In this document: piece after piece, positions 1 to 8,550 of the stretch
Layout of the letters: each line of letters starts with the position of its first letter
Numbering within the stretch: position 1 is the stretch's first letter
From: Caldilineaceae bacterium
GTDB lineage: Bacteria > Chloroflexota > Anaerolineae > Caldilineales > Caldilineaceae
NCBI GenBank assembly: GCA_026645575.1
Contig: JAPKMW010000025.1
Span: 47,614 to 111,613, forward strand
Direction of reading: 5' to 3'
Length of the DNA stretch: 64,000 nt
Notes under the pieces: generated by a model
Told to the model about the DNA's origin: nothing
Databases searched by the model: none
What the model saw: the letters and a program-made list of their open reading frames with translations, nothing else
Position numbers and translations under genes: made by a program

Positions 1-361
1 TCAGATAGATGCTCTTCACATTGACAGCAAAGACCCGGTCAAAGGTCGCTTCATCGACACCAGTGAGCGGTCCATTCTTGTGGCTGATGCCGGCGTTATT
101 GATAAAGATGTCGAGCCGGCCAAAGGCCCCCTGCACCGTCTCTACCAATTCACCCATCGAACTGTTCTGACTGACATCGGTGCGGACCGCCAAAACACTA
201 TGGCCGGCAGCGGCAATCGCGCCGGCCACCCGTTGCGCTGCCGCTTCATGAATGTCGGCCACCACCACGGTTGCCCCATGTTGCGCCAAATAGGTGGCGA
301 TGCCTTCGCCAAAGCCACTGCCGCCGCCGGTGATGACAGCCACTTTGTTGGTTAGTTGCAT
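1..361 (-). CDS. SDR family oxidoreductase, C-terminus cut off by window edge
   Basis: Cytoplasmic NAD(P)-dependent short-chain dehydrogenase/reductase; the substrate cannot be read from the sequence. The reverse-strand translation begins MQLTNKVAVITGGGSGFGEG, giving the Rossmann glycine motif TGGGSGFG near residues 10-17, and continues to an NNAG motif near residue 90, both diagnostic of classical SDRs. About 120 residues are present; the catalytic YxxxK and the rest lie beyond base 1. The start at 361 is supported by AAGGAGA about 8 nt upstream. The gene is divergent from the McrB-like gene, with a hairpin between them. Family assignment is secure; specificity is unknown. Confidence 0.9.
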   Translation of the reverse strand, partial: MQLTNKVAVITGGGSGFGEGIATYLAQHGATVVVADIHEAAAQRVAGAIAAAGHSVLAVRTDVSQNSSMGELVETVQGAFGRLDIFINNAGISHKNGPLTGVDEATFDRVFAVNVKSIYL

Positions 362-416
362 ACAATGTTCTCCTTTTTGACCTTCAAATTACCATGTGTG
401 TTATGGCAGGATTTCG

Positions 417-538
417 TATAATCAGTTATAATGATGGCCTGATAAGAGTAGAGATTGAGAGATTAAGAGATTGAGAGATTGAGAGATTACCCAGGGCAAT
501 CTCTCAATCTCTCAATCTCTCAATCTCCCCAATCTCTT
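417..538. repeat. Promoter-like TATAAT pair and GAGATTGAGAGAT hairpin
   Basis: Two TATAAT hexamers occur at 417-422 and 427-432 on the plus strand. They are followed by an imperfect inverted repeat at 447-538: the left arm is made of GAGATTGAGAGAT-like units and the right arm of ATCTCTCAATCTC units. The same unit builds hairpins at 14978-15053 and 61163-61237. It may be a terminator-like or attenuating structure in the leader of the McrB-like gene; the role is inferred only. Confidence 0.6.
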
Positions 539-560
539 AAGTGAATCCATTGTACCACCA

Positions 561-3104
561 ATGAACCTTTCGCCAGAACAACCTTTATCCTCCGCCAAAC
601 AGAGTGAATTAACGGCGCTTTGGCAGGAATTCCAGCAGCACTACCTGGGCGAGGAAGCGGCGCAAACGTTTTTGCGCGCCTTACGCCAAGCGCGCCAGGC
701 CGCGCAACAAGAATACCAGCAGATTCTCCACCAAGCGCAACGCGGCGACCCCATTACTGACGCTGTGTTGCTCAAGTTGCTGCCCTATAGCGATGCACCG
801 CGCAACCGCTGGCGCGGCGCCTGGATCCATCCGGCGGCGGCGGTGGTAGGTGACTTGCGCAGTTGGTATGAAGCCGCCGGCTGGACCCAACCAGATGAGT
901 GGCCAGTGGTGGCGGCGGCGATTTTGAATTTTGTACGCCAGGCAGTCGATGAGCCGAAAGGGTTGATCGCCACTTGCCAAACCTTTCGCCGCTTGCCCTA
1001 CACCACCGGTTTCCAAAGTGGCATCCTCTCGCCGATCCTCAATGCCCTAAGACCGGAGCAATACCAGTTATTCAACCAGCATGTCCGTCGAACGCTCAAC
1101 TACTTTACCGACAACACCTTTACCCAGTCCCTGACCGACTATCCCGCCGCCAACGCCGCCCTCCAGCGCTTATTGGCCCGACTGGTAAAAGTGCTGAGAT
1201 GGACGAAGATCGCGCCCGCCCTACGCAGCGACCACTTTCTGCTCTTTTGTCACTGGTTGGTGACAGAGAAAGATTTTCGCTTCCGCCCCCGTCGCTACTG
1301 GACGTTAGGCATCGATGACGATGGTTGGCTCTGGCAAGAGTGGCGCGAGGGCAACATGATCACCGCCGGCTGGGATGAACTGGGCGACCTAAGCGGCGTG
1401 CGGAAACAGGAGTTTATCCAGCGCCGTGACAGTCTCATCGCTCAACATCCCGATTGGCGCAAGGGTAGCGCCGAGCTGATCTGGCGCTTTGCCCGGCAAC
1501 TGCAAGAGGGCGACCAAGTTTTGGTGCATCGCGGCCCGATCGTCCTCGGCATTGGCACGATCTGTGGCTCCTATTACTATGTGCCCGAACTCCCCCAGGG
1601 GCATCGCCATCCGGTCGAATGGACCGATTTGACGCCCCGTCGTTTGCCGGGGGAAGGGTGGGGCCAGGAATTGGCTGCGATTGCCGGCGAACGTTTCGCG
1701 ACTTTGACCGAAGCGCCGGTCATTGAGCGGGTTGAGATGCCACCAACCCAGCCAGGGGAAGAGAACACACCACCCGCGTTTGTACGCTTTCTGGCGCCAC
1801 TCGTCAACACCTTGCAGGCGCTAGGCGGCAGCAGTCGCGCCGGAGAGGTGGTGGAGGCCGTATTGATGCAGGTTGATGGCCCCACAAGCAAAAAAGCTGG
1901 TCGTGCGGAACAGAACAAACAACAGATCTACCAGGCACGCCGCCTCTTACTGCGCGCCGGCTTGCTTGATTCCGCCCAGCGCGGTCTTTGGCGGCTCACG
2001 CCGGCCGGTATGGCGTTGGCGCTGACCGAAGCGGAAGCAGCCACCCTCTTCACCGAAACGCTCTATCAGCAGCGGCTCTCGGCTTCGCTCCGCAATGAAT
2101 CAACCACGATCCGGCGTCTGGCTGAAACACCGGTAACTTACGAAACGACGCCAGCAACGGTGGCGGAAGAGTCGGCAGAAGCGCTACTCGTTCCCGAAGA
2201 CATGGCCACGAACCAGCCGGAAATCTCTGCCCCAGCGCCAGTTATAACGCCACGAGTTGAGACGGTGCCACCCTATCCACTGGCGGCCTGTGCGGCTGCC
2301 ACCTTTTTGCCGGAAACGACGTTGAGCCGTTGGGGCAATGCGATTGAGCGCAAGGGACAGGCGATTTTCTACGGTCCGCCTGGCGTTGGCAAAACGTTTG
2401 TGGCGGAACAACTGGCTGCGCATCTGATTGGCGGTGGGGATGGTTTTGTCGAGGTGGTGCAGTTTCACGCCGCCTATGCCTATGAAGATTTTGTGCAAGG
2501 CATTCGCCCCCAATCCGGCGGCGACGGCCAGGTGCGCTATGAGGTGATTCCGGGACGCTTCTTGGCCTTTTGCCAACGAGCCGCTGAATGTAATGGCCGC
2601 TGCGTGCTGATCATCGACGAGATCAACCGGGCCGATCTGGCGCGCGTCTTTGGCGAGTTGATGTATCTGCTCGAATATCGCACGCGCACTGCTCGCCTCG
2701 CCGCCGATGGTCGCCCGTTCACCATTCCGTCCAACGTGCGCATCCTCGGCACCATGAACACCGCCGACCGCTCGATTGCCCTGCTTGATCACGCCCTGCG
2801 GCGGCGCTTTGCCTTTATTGCCCTTCAGCCCGATTATGGCGTGCTACGCCGTTTCCACGCTCAACAGGCCACCGGTTTCCCCGTCGAACCGCTGATCGAT
2901 CTCCTTCGGCGCGTCAACAGCGAGATCGGCGACGCCCACTACGCCATCGGTCACTCCTTCTTCCTCCGCCCCACCCTAGCCGATGAATTGCCCGATATCT
3001 GGCAACTAGAGATCGAACCCTACCTGGAAGAATATTTCTTCGACCAACCGGAGCGGGTCGCCGCCTTTCGCTGGGCGCAGGTGGAGTCGCTGTTGGTAGG
3101 ATAG
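561..3104 (+). CDS. McrB-like AAA+ NTPase with EVE/PUA-like and winged-helix N-terminal modules
   Basis: Motor and recognition subunit of a McrBC-type modification-dependent restriction system. The AAA+ core is at the C-terminus: Walker A GPPGVGKTF near residue 604, Walker B VLIIDEIN near 682, the GTMNTADRS motif typical of McrB near 729, then the arginine segment RRRFAF. Residues about 240-355 (RRYWTLGIDDDG to VEWTDLTPRRL) resemble an EVE/PUA-type modified-base reader. Residues about 407-483 resemble the Mrr N-terminal winged helix. At 847 residues it is longer than classical McrB because of these additions. The McrC-like partner is at 4521-5744, separated by inserted genes. The ATG at 561 is the first in frame; no clear Shine-Dalgarno precedes it. 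The ATPase call is strong; the N-terminal domain names are pattern-based. Confidence 0.88.
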   Translation: MNLSPEQPLSSAKQSELTALWQEFQQHYLGEEAAQTFLRALRQARQAAQQEYQQILHQAQRGDPITDAVLLKLLPYSDAPRNRWRGAWIHPAAAVVGDLRSWYEAAGWTQPDEWPVVAAAILNFVRQAVDEPKGLIATCQTFRRLPYTTGFQSGILSPILNALRPEQYQLFNQHVRRTLNYFTDNTFTQSLTDYPAANAALQRLLARLVKVLRWTKIAPALRSDHFLLFCHWLVTEKDFRFRPRRYWTLGIDDDGWLWQEWREGNMITAGWDELGDLSGVRKQEFIQRRDSLIAQHPDWRKGSAELIWRFARQLQEGDQVLVHRGPIVLGIGTICGSYYYVPELPQGHRHPVEWTDLTPRRLPGEGWGQELAAIAGERFATLTEAPVIERVEMPPTQPGEENTPPAFVRFLAPLVNTLQALGGSSRAGEVVEAVLMQVDGPTSKKAGRAEQNKQQIYQARRLLLRAGLLDSAQRGLWRLTPAGMALALTEAEAATLFTETLYQQRLSASLRNESTTIRRLAETPVTYETTPATVAEESAEALLVPEDMATNQPEISAPAPVITPRVETVPPYPLAACAAATFLPETTLSRWGNAIERKGQAIFYGPPGVGKTFVAEQLAAHLIGGGDGFVEVVQFHAAYAYEDFVQGIRPQSGGDGQVRYEVIPGRFLAFCQRAAECNGRCVLIIDEINRADLARVFGELMYLLEYRTRTARLAADGRPFTIPSNVRILGTMNTADRSIALLDHALRRRFAFIALQPDYGVLRRFHAQQATGFPVEPLIDLLRRVNSEIGDAHYAIGHSFFLRPTLADELPDIWQLEIEPYLEEYFFDQPERVAAFRWAQVESLLVG

Positions 3105-3201
3105 GGGCGCGGATTCTGGTAGCACGGATCTGCTCGTTCCGCGCCCAGCGGGCTCCCGCCGCGGCGGAATGCAGGCTGAGTGCTCCGCCCCCTTGGGGCT
3201 A

Positions 3202-3501
3202 CTACGCTGCCACGGCAAACTGTTGCCGACGCCGCTGGATGATTGCATCGACATGCTGCGGCCAATCGTGCAGCACGGTTGGATCAATATCAGCGCCAGT
3301 GGGCCAAACTAGTGTCCCCAATTCTCGATCTAATTCAACTTGCTGAAAGAGTTGCTGATCCTGAAGTGGGCCAAACATTGGGCCAAGGAGAATCGGTTCA
3401 AAGTCAATGATGCGCTCGGTCTCATCATCAAATTTTAGCCAGATGGTATAGCGCTCTAAAACTTGATAGTCAATCACGTCATAGATTTTTGCGTGAAACA
3501 T
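3202..3501 (-). CDS. DUF2442-type small protein
   Basis: A 99-residue protein matching the pattern of DUF2442 proteins: an N-terminal beta-rich part (YTIWLKFDDETERIIDF), a central LGPMFGPLQD loop, and a C-terminal GTLVWPTGADIDPTVLHD segment characteristic of the family. DUF2442 proteins often sit beside DUF4160 partners in toxin-antitoxin-like pairs, but no DUF4160 gene is visible here. It lies antisense inside the McrBC locus, between the McrB-like gene and the HNH pair. An AGGGGT sequence precedes the ATG at 3501. Function unknown; family call fairly confident. Confidence 0.8.
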   Translation of the reverse strand: MFHAKIYDVIDYQVLERYTIWLKFDDETERIIDFEPILLGPMFGPLQDQQLFQQVELDRELGTLVWPTGADIDPTVLHDWPQHVDAIIQRRRQQFAVAA

Positions 3502-3648
3502 AGGCTGACCCCTGTTTTAGCTCCAATTATGTCTGTAGTGATGGCTGTTTGCAAGTTGATCGCTTTGCTGAAATTCTAAACTCATGGTATGATACGAGTA
3601 TTATCCCAAACAAATGTTCTGTTGGAATAAGAGAAAAGAGTGAACTCC

Positions 3649-4071
3649 ATGACACAGGTAATGGCTACTGAGGTAAAAGTTCGCATACCCGAAAACCTGT
3701 ACCAACGCTTGTCCCATCGTGCGCATCAAACGCAGCGTGCTTTTGAAGATGAATTGCTGGCGACGGTAACTACTGGCTTATTGGTGAGTGATGAATTACC
3801 TTTGGCTGTCGAGGATGAGCTTTTCCAACTTGAAACTTTGAGCGATGATTTGTTGTGGCGTATCGCTCGTCGCCGATTTAACCCAATGCAAGCCAACAAA
3901 CTAGAACGCCTCCACTTAAAAGCGCAGCGCCAACCATTAACCACTACAGAACGTAAACGCGAGCAAGCGCTAGTTCATGAATACGAGCGCATTCTCCTCC
4001 TCCGCGCACGGGCAGCTCGTCTGCTCAAAGACCGCGGCATCAACATTTCATCTTTGTTCGACGGACAATGA
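3649..4071 (+). CDS. Small helical protein coupled to an HNH endonuclease gene
   Basis: About 140 residues. The N-terminus (VKVRIPENLYQRLSHRAHQT) looks like a ribbon-helix-helix or similar antitoxin-type DNA-binding start: a short strand followed by helices. The C-terminal half is strongly charged and helical (ERKREQALVHEYERILLLRA). Its TGA stop overlaps the ATG of the HNH gene by four bases (ATGA at 4068-4071), so the two are translationally coupled. This suggests a functional pair, perhaps regulator or antitoxin with nuclease; that is inference. Other possible starts are GTG 3640 and ATG 3661. No enzyme motif is visible. Confidence 0.75.
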   Translation: MTQVMATEVKVRIPENLYQRLSHRAHQTQRAFEDELLATVTTGLLVSDELPLAVEDELFQLETLSDDLLWRIARRRFNPMQANKLERLHLKAQRQPLTTTERKREQALVHEYERILLLRARAARLLKDRGINISSLFDGQ

Positions 4072-4496
4072 GTACAACATACATCCCGAAAGCTTTGCGT
4101 GAGCGGGTCATTGCTCAGGCACATCGCCGCTGTGGTTATTGTTTAACACAGGAAAAGATCGTTGGGACGCCGATGGAGATCGAACACATCATTCCTGAAT
4201 CGCTTGGTGGTGCAACAGAAGAAGACAACCTTTGGGCAGCCTGTTCACTTTGAAATCAGCACAAAGGTAGCCGTGTTGCAGCCATTGACCCTGAAAGCGG
4301 AGATCTTGTGTCTCTTTTTAACCCACGTCATCAAGTTTGGTCTGAGCATTTTACGTGGTCTCATGATTCCACAATCATCGTTGGCGCGACGCCTAGCGGA
4401 CGCGCTACAGTGTTTGCACTTCGTCTTAACCGTATCTCACTTGTTCTTGCTCGCCGTGAGTGGGTTATAGTTGGTTGGCATCCACCAATTGATTGA
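4068..4496 (+). pseudogene. HNH endonuclease with in-frame TGA at a zinc-ligand Cys position
   Basis: The frame encodes an HNH nuclease of the common RCGYC...EHIIPESLGG...NLWAACS type, about 142 codons. The first CxxC (CGYC, residues about 22-25) and the HNH core (EHIIPESLGG) are intact. At 4251-4253 the frame reads TGA where this family has the last Cys of a second CxxC (CSLC), and then continues in the same frame with NQHKGSRVAAIDPESGDL through to WVIVGWHPPID and a TGA at 4494-4496. There is no frameshift. The options are a recent nonsense mutation, a sequence error, or UGA decoded as selenocysteine. Listed as a pseudogene because loss is the simplest reading, but the undamaged downstream frame is notable. 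It overlaps the preceding gene by 4 nt. Confidence 0.8.
4251..4283 (+). promoter_or_regulatory. UGA codon followed by a small hairpin (SECIS-like candidate)
   Basis: The in-frame TGA (4251-4253) is followed 12 nt later by GGTAGC (4266-4271), loop CGTGTT (4272-4277) and GCAGCC (4278-4283). They pair with one A-A mismatch and one G-U pair. The distance and the G early in the loop resemble bacterial SECIS elements such as that of E. coli fdhF. The stem is short and the coding constraint (GSRVAA) could create it by chance. Weak support. Confidence 0.25.
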
Positions 4497-4520
4497 ATTA
4501 GCTTGTCAAACTATTTATCA

Positions 4521-5744
4521 ATGCGCCCACCTCCGCCATCAATTACCCTAACTGAATACCAGCCGCTCCTGGTCAACCCTAGCTTGTTACCTGAACCAGC
4601 CGCCCAACTGCTCTGGCGCGACTATCGGCATCTGATCGAGATCGAACCGCCCTCGTTCAAGACCGGCGGCTGTTGGCGGTTGACTAATTTGGGGTGGGCC
4701 GGCTATTTACCGTTGACGCCGGCGTTGGGGATTTCCTTACAGCCAAAAGTTGCACTGCGCACCCTCTTGCGCATGGTCGAAATTGCCTACGACCTGCAAG
4801 CCTTTCGCCTCTTTGAGGGTTGGTTCAACGCCCAGAGTATCCCCGAATTGTATGAATTGTTGGCCTTGCTCCTGGCACAACGGGTCTTGAACCGCTGTCG
4901 CCAGGGTTTGCAGCGCGCCTACCGCATACAGGAAGCAAGCTTGCCCTATCTACGCGGACAACTGCACATGGCCGCGGTTTTGCAACGACCGGTGCGCACC
5001 GAACTGCCCTGTCGCTTTCATGAATATTCGGCTGATGTGGCTGATAACCAAATTTTGCTTTGGACGCTACAACAAATTGAGCGCAGTACACTCTGTGGTG
5101 AACGGTCTGCGCCCACTGTCCGTCAGGGGGTGCGCACGCTACAACGACAGGTCTCGGCGCAACCAGTGACGGCGTGGGAATGTCGGCGGCGCACCTATAG
5201 CCGGCTGAACCAGGACTATGCACCGCTTCACGCGCTCTGCGCCTTTTTTCTGGAACATAGCGGCCCCTCTCACCTCCTGGGCGACCAACCGGCCCTCCCC
5301 TTTGTCGTCGAGATGGCACGGCTCTATGAACGCTTTGTCGCCGCCTGGTTGCACCAAAACCTTAGCCCGCAATGGCGGCTACAAATTCAGGAGACCCATC
5401 CCATCACCAGCGATCAACGCTTTGCCATCGACCTGGTTCTCTATGACGCCCACAGCGGCGCCGTATGTTGTGTCATGGACACCAAATATAAAGTTGCCGC
5501 CCGCGTCAACACCGCCGATGTCGCCCAGGTCGTCGCCTATGCCGAAGCCAAAGGCGCCACCGACGCCATGTTGATCTACCCCCAATCACCAACCATCCCC
5601 CTGGATACCAACATCGGTGACATTCGCGTCCGCACCCTCCCCTTCCCCCTCGACGGCGACCTGGACGCAAACGGCCACCATTTCCTGCACCACCTCAGTC
5701 GCGTAGCGACGGCTGACGGTAGTTTCAACCCTCGTAATTCCTAA
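4521..5744 (+). CDS. McrC-like nuclease subunit of a McrBC system
   Basis: About 407 residues, the right length for McrC, the endonuclease subunit that associates with the McrB ring. The N-terminal region (ITLTEYQPL) and middle (FHEYSADVADNQILLWTL, a McrC hallmark around DxxxN) match the family. The C-terminal PD-(D/E)XK site is visible as FAIDLVLYD followed by VCCVMDTKYK, giving the catalytic D...DxK arrangement. It lies 6 nt (TTG start at 4503) or 24 nt (ATG at 4521) after the HNH gene, so all plus-strand genes from 3649 may be one transcript. The winged-helix glycosylase gene follows 21 nt later. The ATG was chosen over the TTG; neither has a strong ribosome-binding site. Confidence 0.88.
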   Translation: MRPPPPSITLTEYQPLLVNPSLLPEPAAQLLWRDYRHLIEIEPPSFKTGGCWRLTNLGWAGYLPLTPALGISLQPKVALRTLLRMVEIAYDLQAFRLFEGWFNAQSIPELYELLALLLAQRVLNRCRQGLQRAYRIQEASLPYLRGQLHMAAVLQRPVRTELPCRFHEYSADVADNQILLWTLQQIERSTLCGERSAPTVRQGVRTLQRQVSAQPVTAWECRRRTYSRLNQDYAPLHALCAFFLEHSGPSHLLGDQPALPFVVEMARLYERFVAAWLHQNLSPQWRLQIQETHPITSDQRFAIDLVLYDAHSGAVCCVMDTKYKVAARVNTADVAQVVAYAEAKGATDAMLIYPQSPTIPLDTNIGDIRVRTLPFPLDGDLDANGHHFLHHLSRVATADGSFNPRNS

Positions 5745-5765
5745 TTCGTAATTTCGTAACCACCC

Positions 5766-6998
5766 ATGAAAACCAACATTACCATCTCACCCACTGTTGC
5801 CCGTCGCTTTGCCATTGCCGCCCAAGGGTTAACCGGTCCCTACCCCACCGACCCCCACGCTGCCATGCTCGACACCATTCGCCAACTGCGCTGCCTGCAA
5901 CTCGACCCAATTCGCGTGGTTGAACGCACCCAATATCTGGTGCTGTGGAGTCGGCTGGGCAACTATGACCGTGACTATTTTCACCGGCTGGTACAAGAAG
6001 ATCGTCACCTCTTTGAATACTGGGCGCACTGCGCTTCGCTTGTATTGGTGGAAGATTACCCAATCCACGAACGGATGATGCGCACCTATGGCAAAAGCGG
6101 CTCGGCCTGGTCGAAACGGATTGCGGCCTGGGTCAAAGAGAATGCGGCCTTTCGTCAGTTCATTTTGGCTGAGTTGACGACTCGCGGTCCGCTGCGCACC
6201 CAGGATTTTGAAGACAGCACCGTCGTCCCCTGGTCATCCGGCGGCTGGACATCGGGACGCAGTGTCTCTTATATGCTCGATCACCTCTGGCTGTCGGGGC
6301 AGATCATGGTGGCCAAACGGAATGGGCTGGAACGTTGGTGGGATCTGGCCGACCGGGTGTTGCCGGCCACCAAACCGGCTGGTGGCTGGCGTGACAGCCA
6401 AATCACGTATGACGCCGCCCAGAAGTCACTGCGGGCGCTAGGCATTGGGCGTACACGCGATATTCAGCGCCACTTTATCGAACGCCGGTATGCCAAGCTG
6501 CCGGAAACGATGAAACGTTTGCAAAAAGAGAAGAAGGTGCTGCCCGTCACGGTCGAGGGCTGGCCTGGAGAGTGGTTCGTTCATGTCGATACATTGCCGC
6601 TTTTAGAAACGCTTCAGGAGGGTCACTGGCAGCCGCGCACCACGTTGCTCTCCCCCTTTGACAACCTGATCCGCGACCGTGACCGCACCGAGTTAATGTG
6701 GGATTTTTTCTACCGGATTGAGATTTACGTGCCGCCCACCAAACGCCAATACGGCTACTATGTGCTGCCCATCCTCCACGGCGACACGTTGATCGGTCGC
6801 CTCGACCCCAAGATGGACTGGAAGAAAGGGGTGCTGACCATCAACGCCATCTACCCCGAAGCCACCACCCCGCTCGACGCCGCCACCGGCCAAGCGGTCG
6901 CCCAAGCCATTGCTCACCTGGCAACCTTTCTCGGCGCTACCCAGATTATCTACGGGGAAAAGATACCTGTAGCCTGGCAATCGTTCCTGGTTGGTTAA
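5766..6998 (+). CDS. YcaQ/AlkX-like winged-helix DNA glycosylase
   Basis: 410 residues of the HTH_42/YcaQ family, whose characterised members are DNA glycosylases that unhook interstrand crosslinks and remove bulky N-alkyl lesions. Visible signatures are the N-terminal helix ISPTVARRFAIAAQGL, LQCLxxLQLDPI-type sequence (RCLQLDPIRVVER), in which QLD matches the catalytic QxD/QxQ position of the family, FEYWAHCASLV, and the C-terminal LLSPFDNLIRDRDR and YVLPILHGDTLIGRLDPK segments. It is 21 nt downstream of the McrC-like gene, so it may be cotranscribed and add a DNA-repair activity to the restriction locus. Family call strong; lesion specificity not determinable. Confidence 0.88.
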   Translation: MKTNITISPTVARRFAIAAQGLTGPYPTDPHAAMLDTIRQLRCLQLDPIRVVERTQYLVLWSRLGNYDRDYFHRLVQEDRHLFEYWAHCASLVLVEDYPIHERMMRTYGKSGSAWSKRIAAWVKENAAFRQFILAELTTRGPLRTQDFEDSTVVPWSSGGWTSGRSVSYMLDHLWLSGQIMVAKRNGLERWWDLADRVLPATKPAGGWRDSQITYDAAQKSLRALGIGRTRDIQRHFIERRYAKLPETMKRLQKEKKVLPVTVEGWPGEWFVHVDTLPLLETLQEGHWQPRTTLLSPFDNLIRDRDRTELMWDFFYRIEIYVPPTKRQYGYYVLPILHGDTLIGRLDPKMDWKKGVLTINAIYPEATTPLDAATGQAVAQAIAHLATFLGATQIIYGEKIPVAWQSFLVG

Positions 6999-7101
6999 GC
7001 GGCGGCGTCCCGGCCAATCGGACTTGAGATGACAGAATCTCTTCAATGCTTGCTGCATAATCGTGGCAATATATCCACGGTACTTTGGCAAGGATGAAGG
7101 C

Positions 7102-8271
7102 ATGAGGCGAGTTTGTCTGTTTTGGTTGGGGTTGATGATGGTTGTGGTAAGTTTGAGCGCGTGCAACAGCGCCGACCAAACCCGCTTGGTCAGCGCCAAT
7201 GTGGTTGCTTCGCTCAGCGGGCCGGCAGATGAAGCCTTTGCCCGCGCCTACGAACCGATTGAATTTGTCTTCCCACGTGATCATGGCGCCCATCCCGAAT
7301 ACCGCACCGAGTGGTGGTATTACACCGGCAACCTGACCGACAGCACCGGCAACCAATATGGCTATCAATTGACCTTTTTCCGCAGCGCCTTAACCCCTGA
7401 TTTGCCCGAACGCACCTCAGACTTGGCGACCAACCAGATTTACATGGCCCACTTTGCTGTTACCAATGGCGCCGCCAATGACCATCAAAGCTTTGAACGC
7501 TTTAGTCGCGGCGCCGGTGGCTTGGCCGGCGCAACGGGTGAACCAGCCTACGCCGTCTGGTTGGAAGATTGGTCGGTGCGCACCATCGAACCGGGCGTTA
7601 CTCGTCTGCAAGCCAGCACCCCCGGTGAGGGCGGTGACGTTGCCCTGGATCTTACTCTGCGGGAAACGCAAGCGCCGGTGTTGCATGGCAAGCAAGGCTT
7701 GAGCCAGAAAGGACCGGAAGCAGGCAATGCCAGCTACTACTACAGTCTGGTGCAGGTCGAGACGACAGGCACCGTCGCCAGCCAGGGTGAAACGGTTGAT
7801 GTCACCGGCCGCAGTTGGATGGATCACGAGTTTGGCACCAGCGCCCTCAGCGCCAACGCCATAGGCTGGGATTGGTTCAGTATGCAACTGGACAATGGCG
7901 CTGTTTTGATGTTAGCCCAAGTGCGCACGAGTGATGGCGGTGTCATGCCCCAGTTTGAAGGCACCTATGTTGCTGCCGATGGCGTGCAAGAGACCATTAC
8001 TGCCGCGGATCTCACGTTGACCTCCATAGCGCAATGGATCAGCCCACGCACCCAGAGCACCTACCCATCTGGCTGGCAAGTGACGATTCCCCGACTCAAC
8101 ATTGCCTTGACCGTAGAACCGCTCATCCAAGATCAAGAGATGGAAGTCAGTTTTGTCTACTGGGAAGGCGCTGTCACCATTGCCGGAACCATCGCCGACC
8201 AACCCGTTCAAGGCGTCGGCTATGTCGAATTGACCGGCTACGGCCAAGGCGCCGGACAGTATCAGCGATAG
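7102..8271 (+). CDS. AttH/CrtC-like lipocalin-domain lipoprotein
   Basis: About 389 residues with a lipoprotein signal: [10 protein letters not shown], a hydrophobic core, and lipobox LSAC with Cys near residue 20. The mature part has the pattern of the AttH/carotenoid 1,2-hydratase (CrtC) superfamily: [26 protein letters not shown], a [10 protein letters not shown] segment, and [10 protein letters not shown]...WDWFSMQL. AttH proteins are usually encoded beside an ABC-type exporter, but none is visible here. An AAGGA 7 nt before the ATG at 7102 selects this start over the upstream GTG at 7063. Probably surface-anchored; substrate (lipid or isoprenoid) unknown. Confidence 0.85.
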   Translation: MRRVCLFWLGLMMVVVSLSACNSADQTRLVSANVVASLSGPADEAFARAYEPIEFVFPRDHGAHPEYRTEWWYYTGNLTDSTGNQYGYQLTFFRSALTPDLPERTSDLATNQIYMAHFAVTNGAANDHQSFERFSRGAGGLAGATGEPAYAVWLEDWSVRTIEPGVTRLQASTPGEGGDVALDLTLRETQAPVLHGKQGLSQKGPEAGNASYYYSLVQVETTGTVASQGETVDVTGRSWMDHEFGTSALSANAIGWDWFSMQLDNGAVLMLAQVRTSDGGVMPQFEGTYVAADGVQETITAADLTLTSIAQWISPRTQSTYPSGWQVTIPRLNIALTVEPLIQDQEMEVSFVYWEGAVTIAGTIADQPVQGVGYVELTGYGQGAGQYQR

Positions 8272-8301
8272 TATCTTGTACAATAAATTGTGATAACGAA
8301 C

Positions 8302-8378
8302 CTCGTCCCGTAGGGACGGCTGAGTTTAGGGCAAGAAAAGATTATCCATCCTAAACTCAAGCGTCCCTACGGGACGAG
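8302..8378. repeat. Long inverted repeat, family shared with 33211-33280
   Basis: Arms 8302-8330 and 8350-8378 pair over almost their full length around a 19-nt loop. Bases 8306-8330 recur identically at 33211-33235, so this is a dispersed hairpin family. It lies 30 bp after the lipoprotein gene and may end its transcript. Confidence 0.75.
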
Positions 8379-8430
8379 TTTCACCTATCACGATCTATTT
8401 AACAAAACAATAGATGGTCGTTGGTATCAC

Positions 8431-8501
8431 TAGTTGTTTGGTAGTTGGTTCATTGGCTTGTATGGTGCTATACTACCCAACCAATGAACCACCCAACTAA
8501 C
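8431..8501. repeat. Imperfect inverted repeat upstream of ferredoxin
   Basis: TAGTTGG...TTCATTGG at about 8442-8456 pairs with CCAATGAACC...CCAACTA at about 8480-8500, with a small bulge. The loop contains TATACT (8470-8475), a possible -10 box for the ferredoxin gene. Its -35 is not convincing. Confidence 0.5.
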
Positions 8502-8550
8502 GTAATTCCTACACCCAATCACACCAAAAGCAACAAAGGAGTAAAAGTTC

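Noticed and set aside
4162..4470. 102-codon plus-strand frame overlapping the HNH gene
   Set aside because: The HNH frame carries the conserved motifs on both sides of the TGA; this one is an out-of-phase shadow, so a frameshift explanation for the HNH gene was also dropped.
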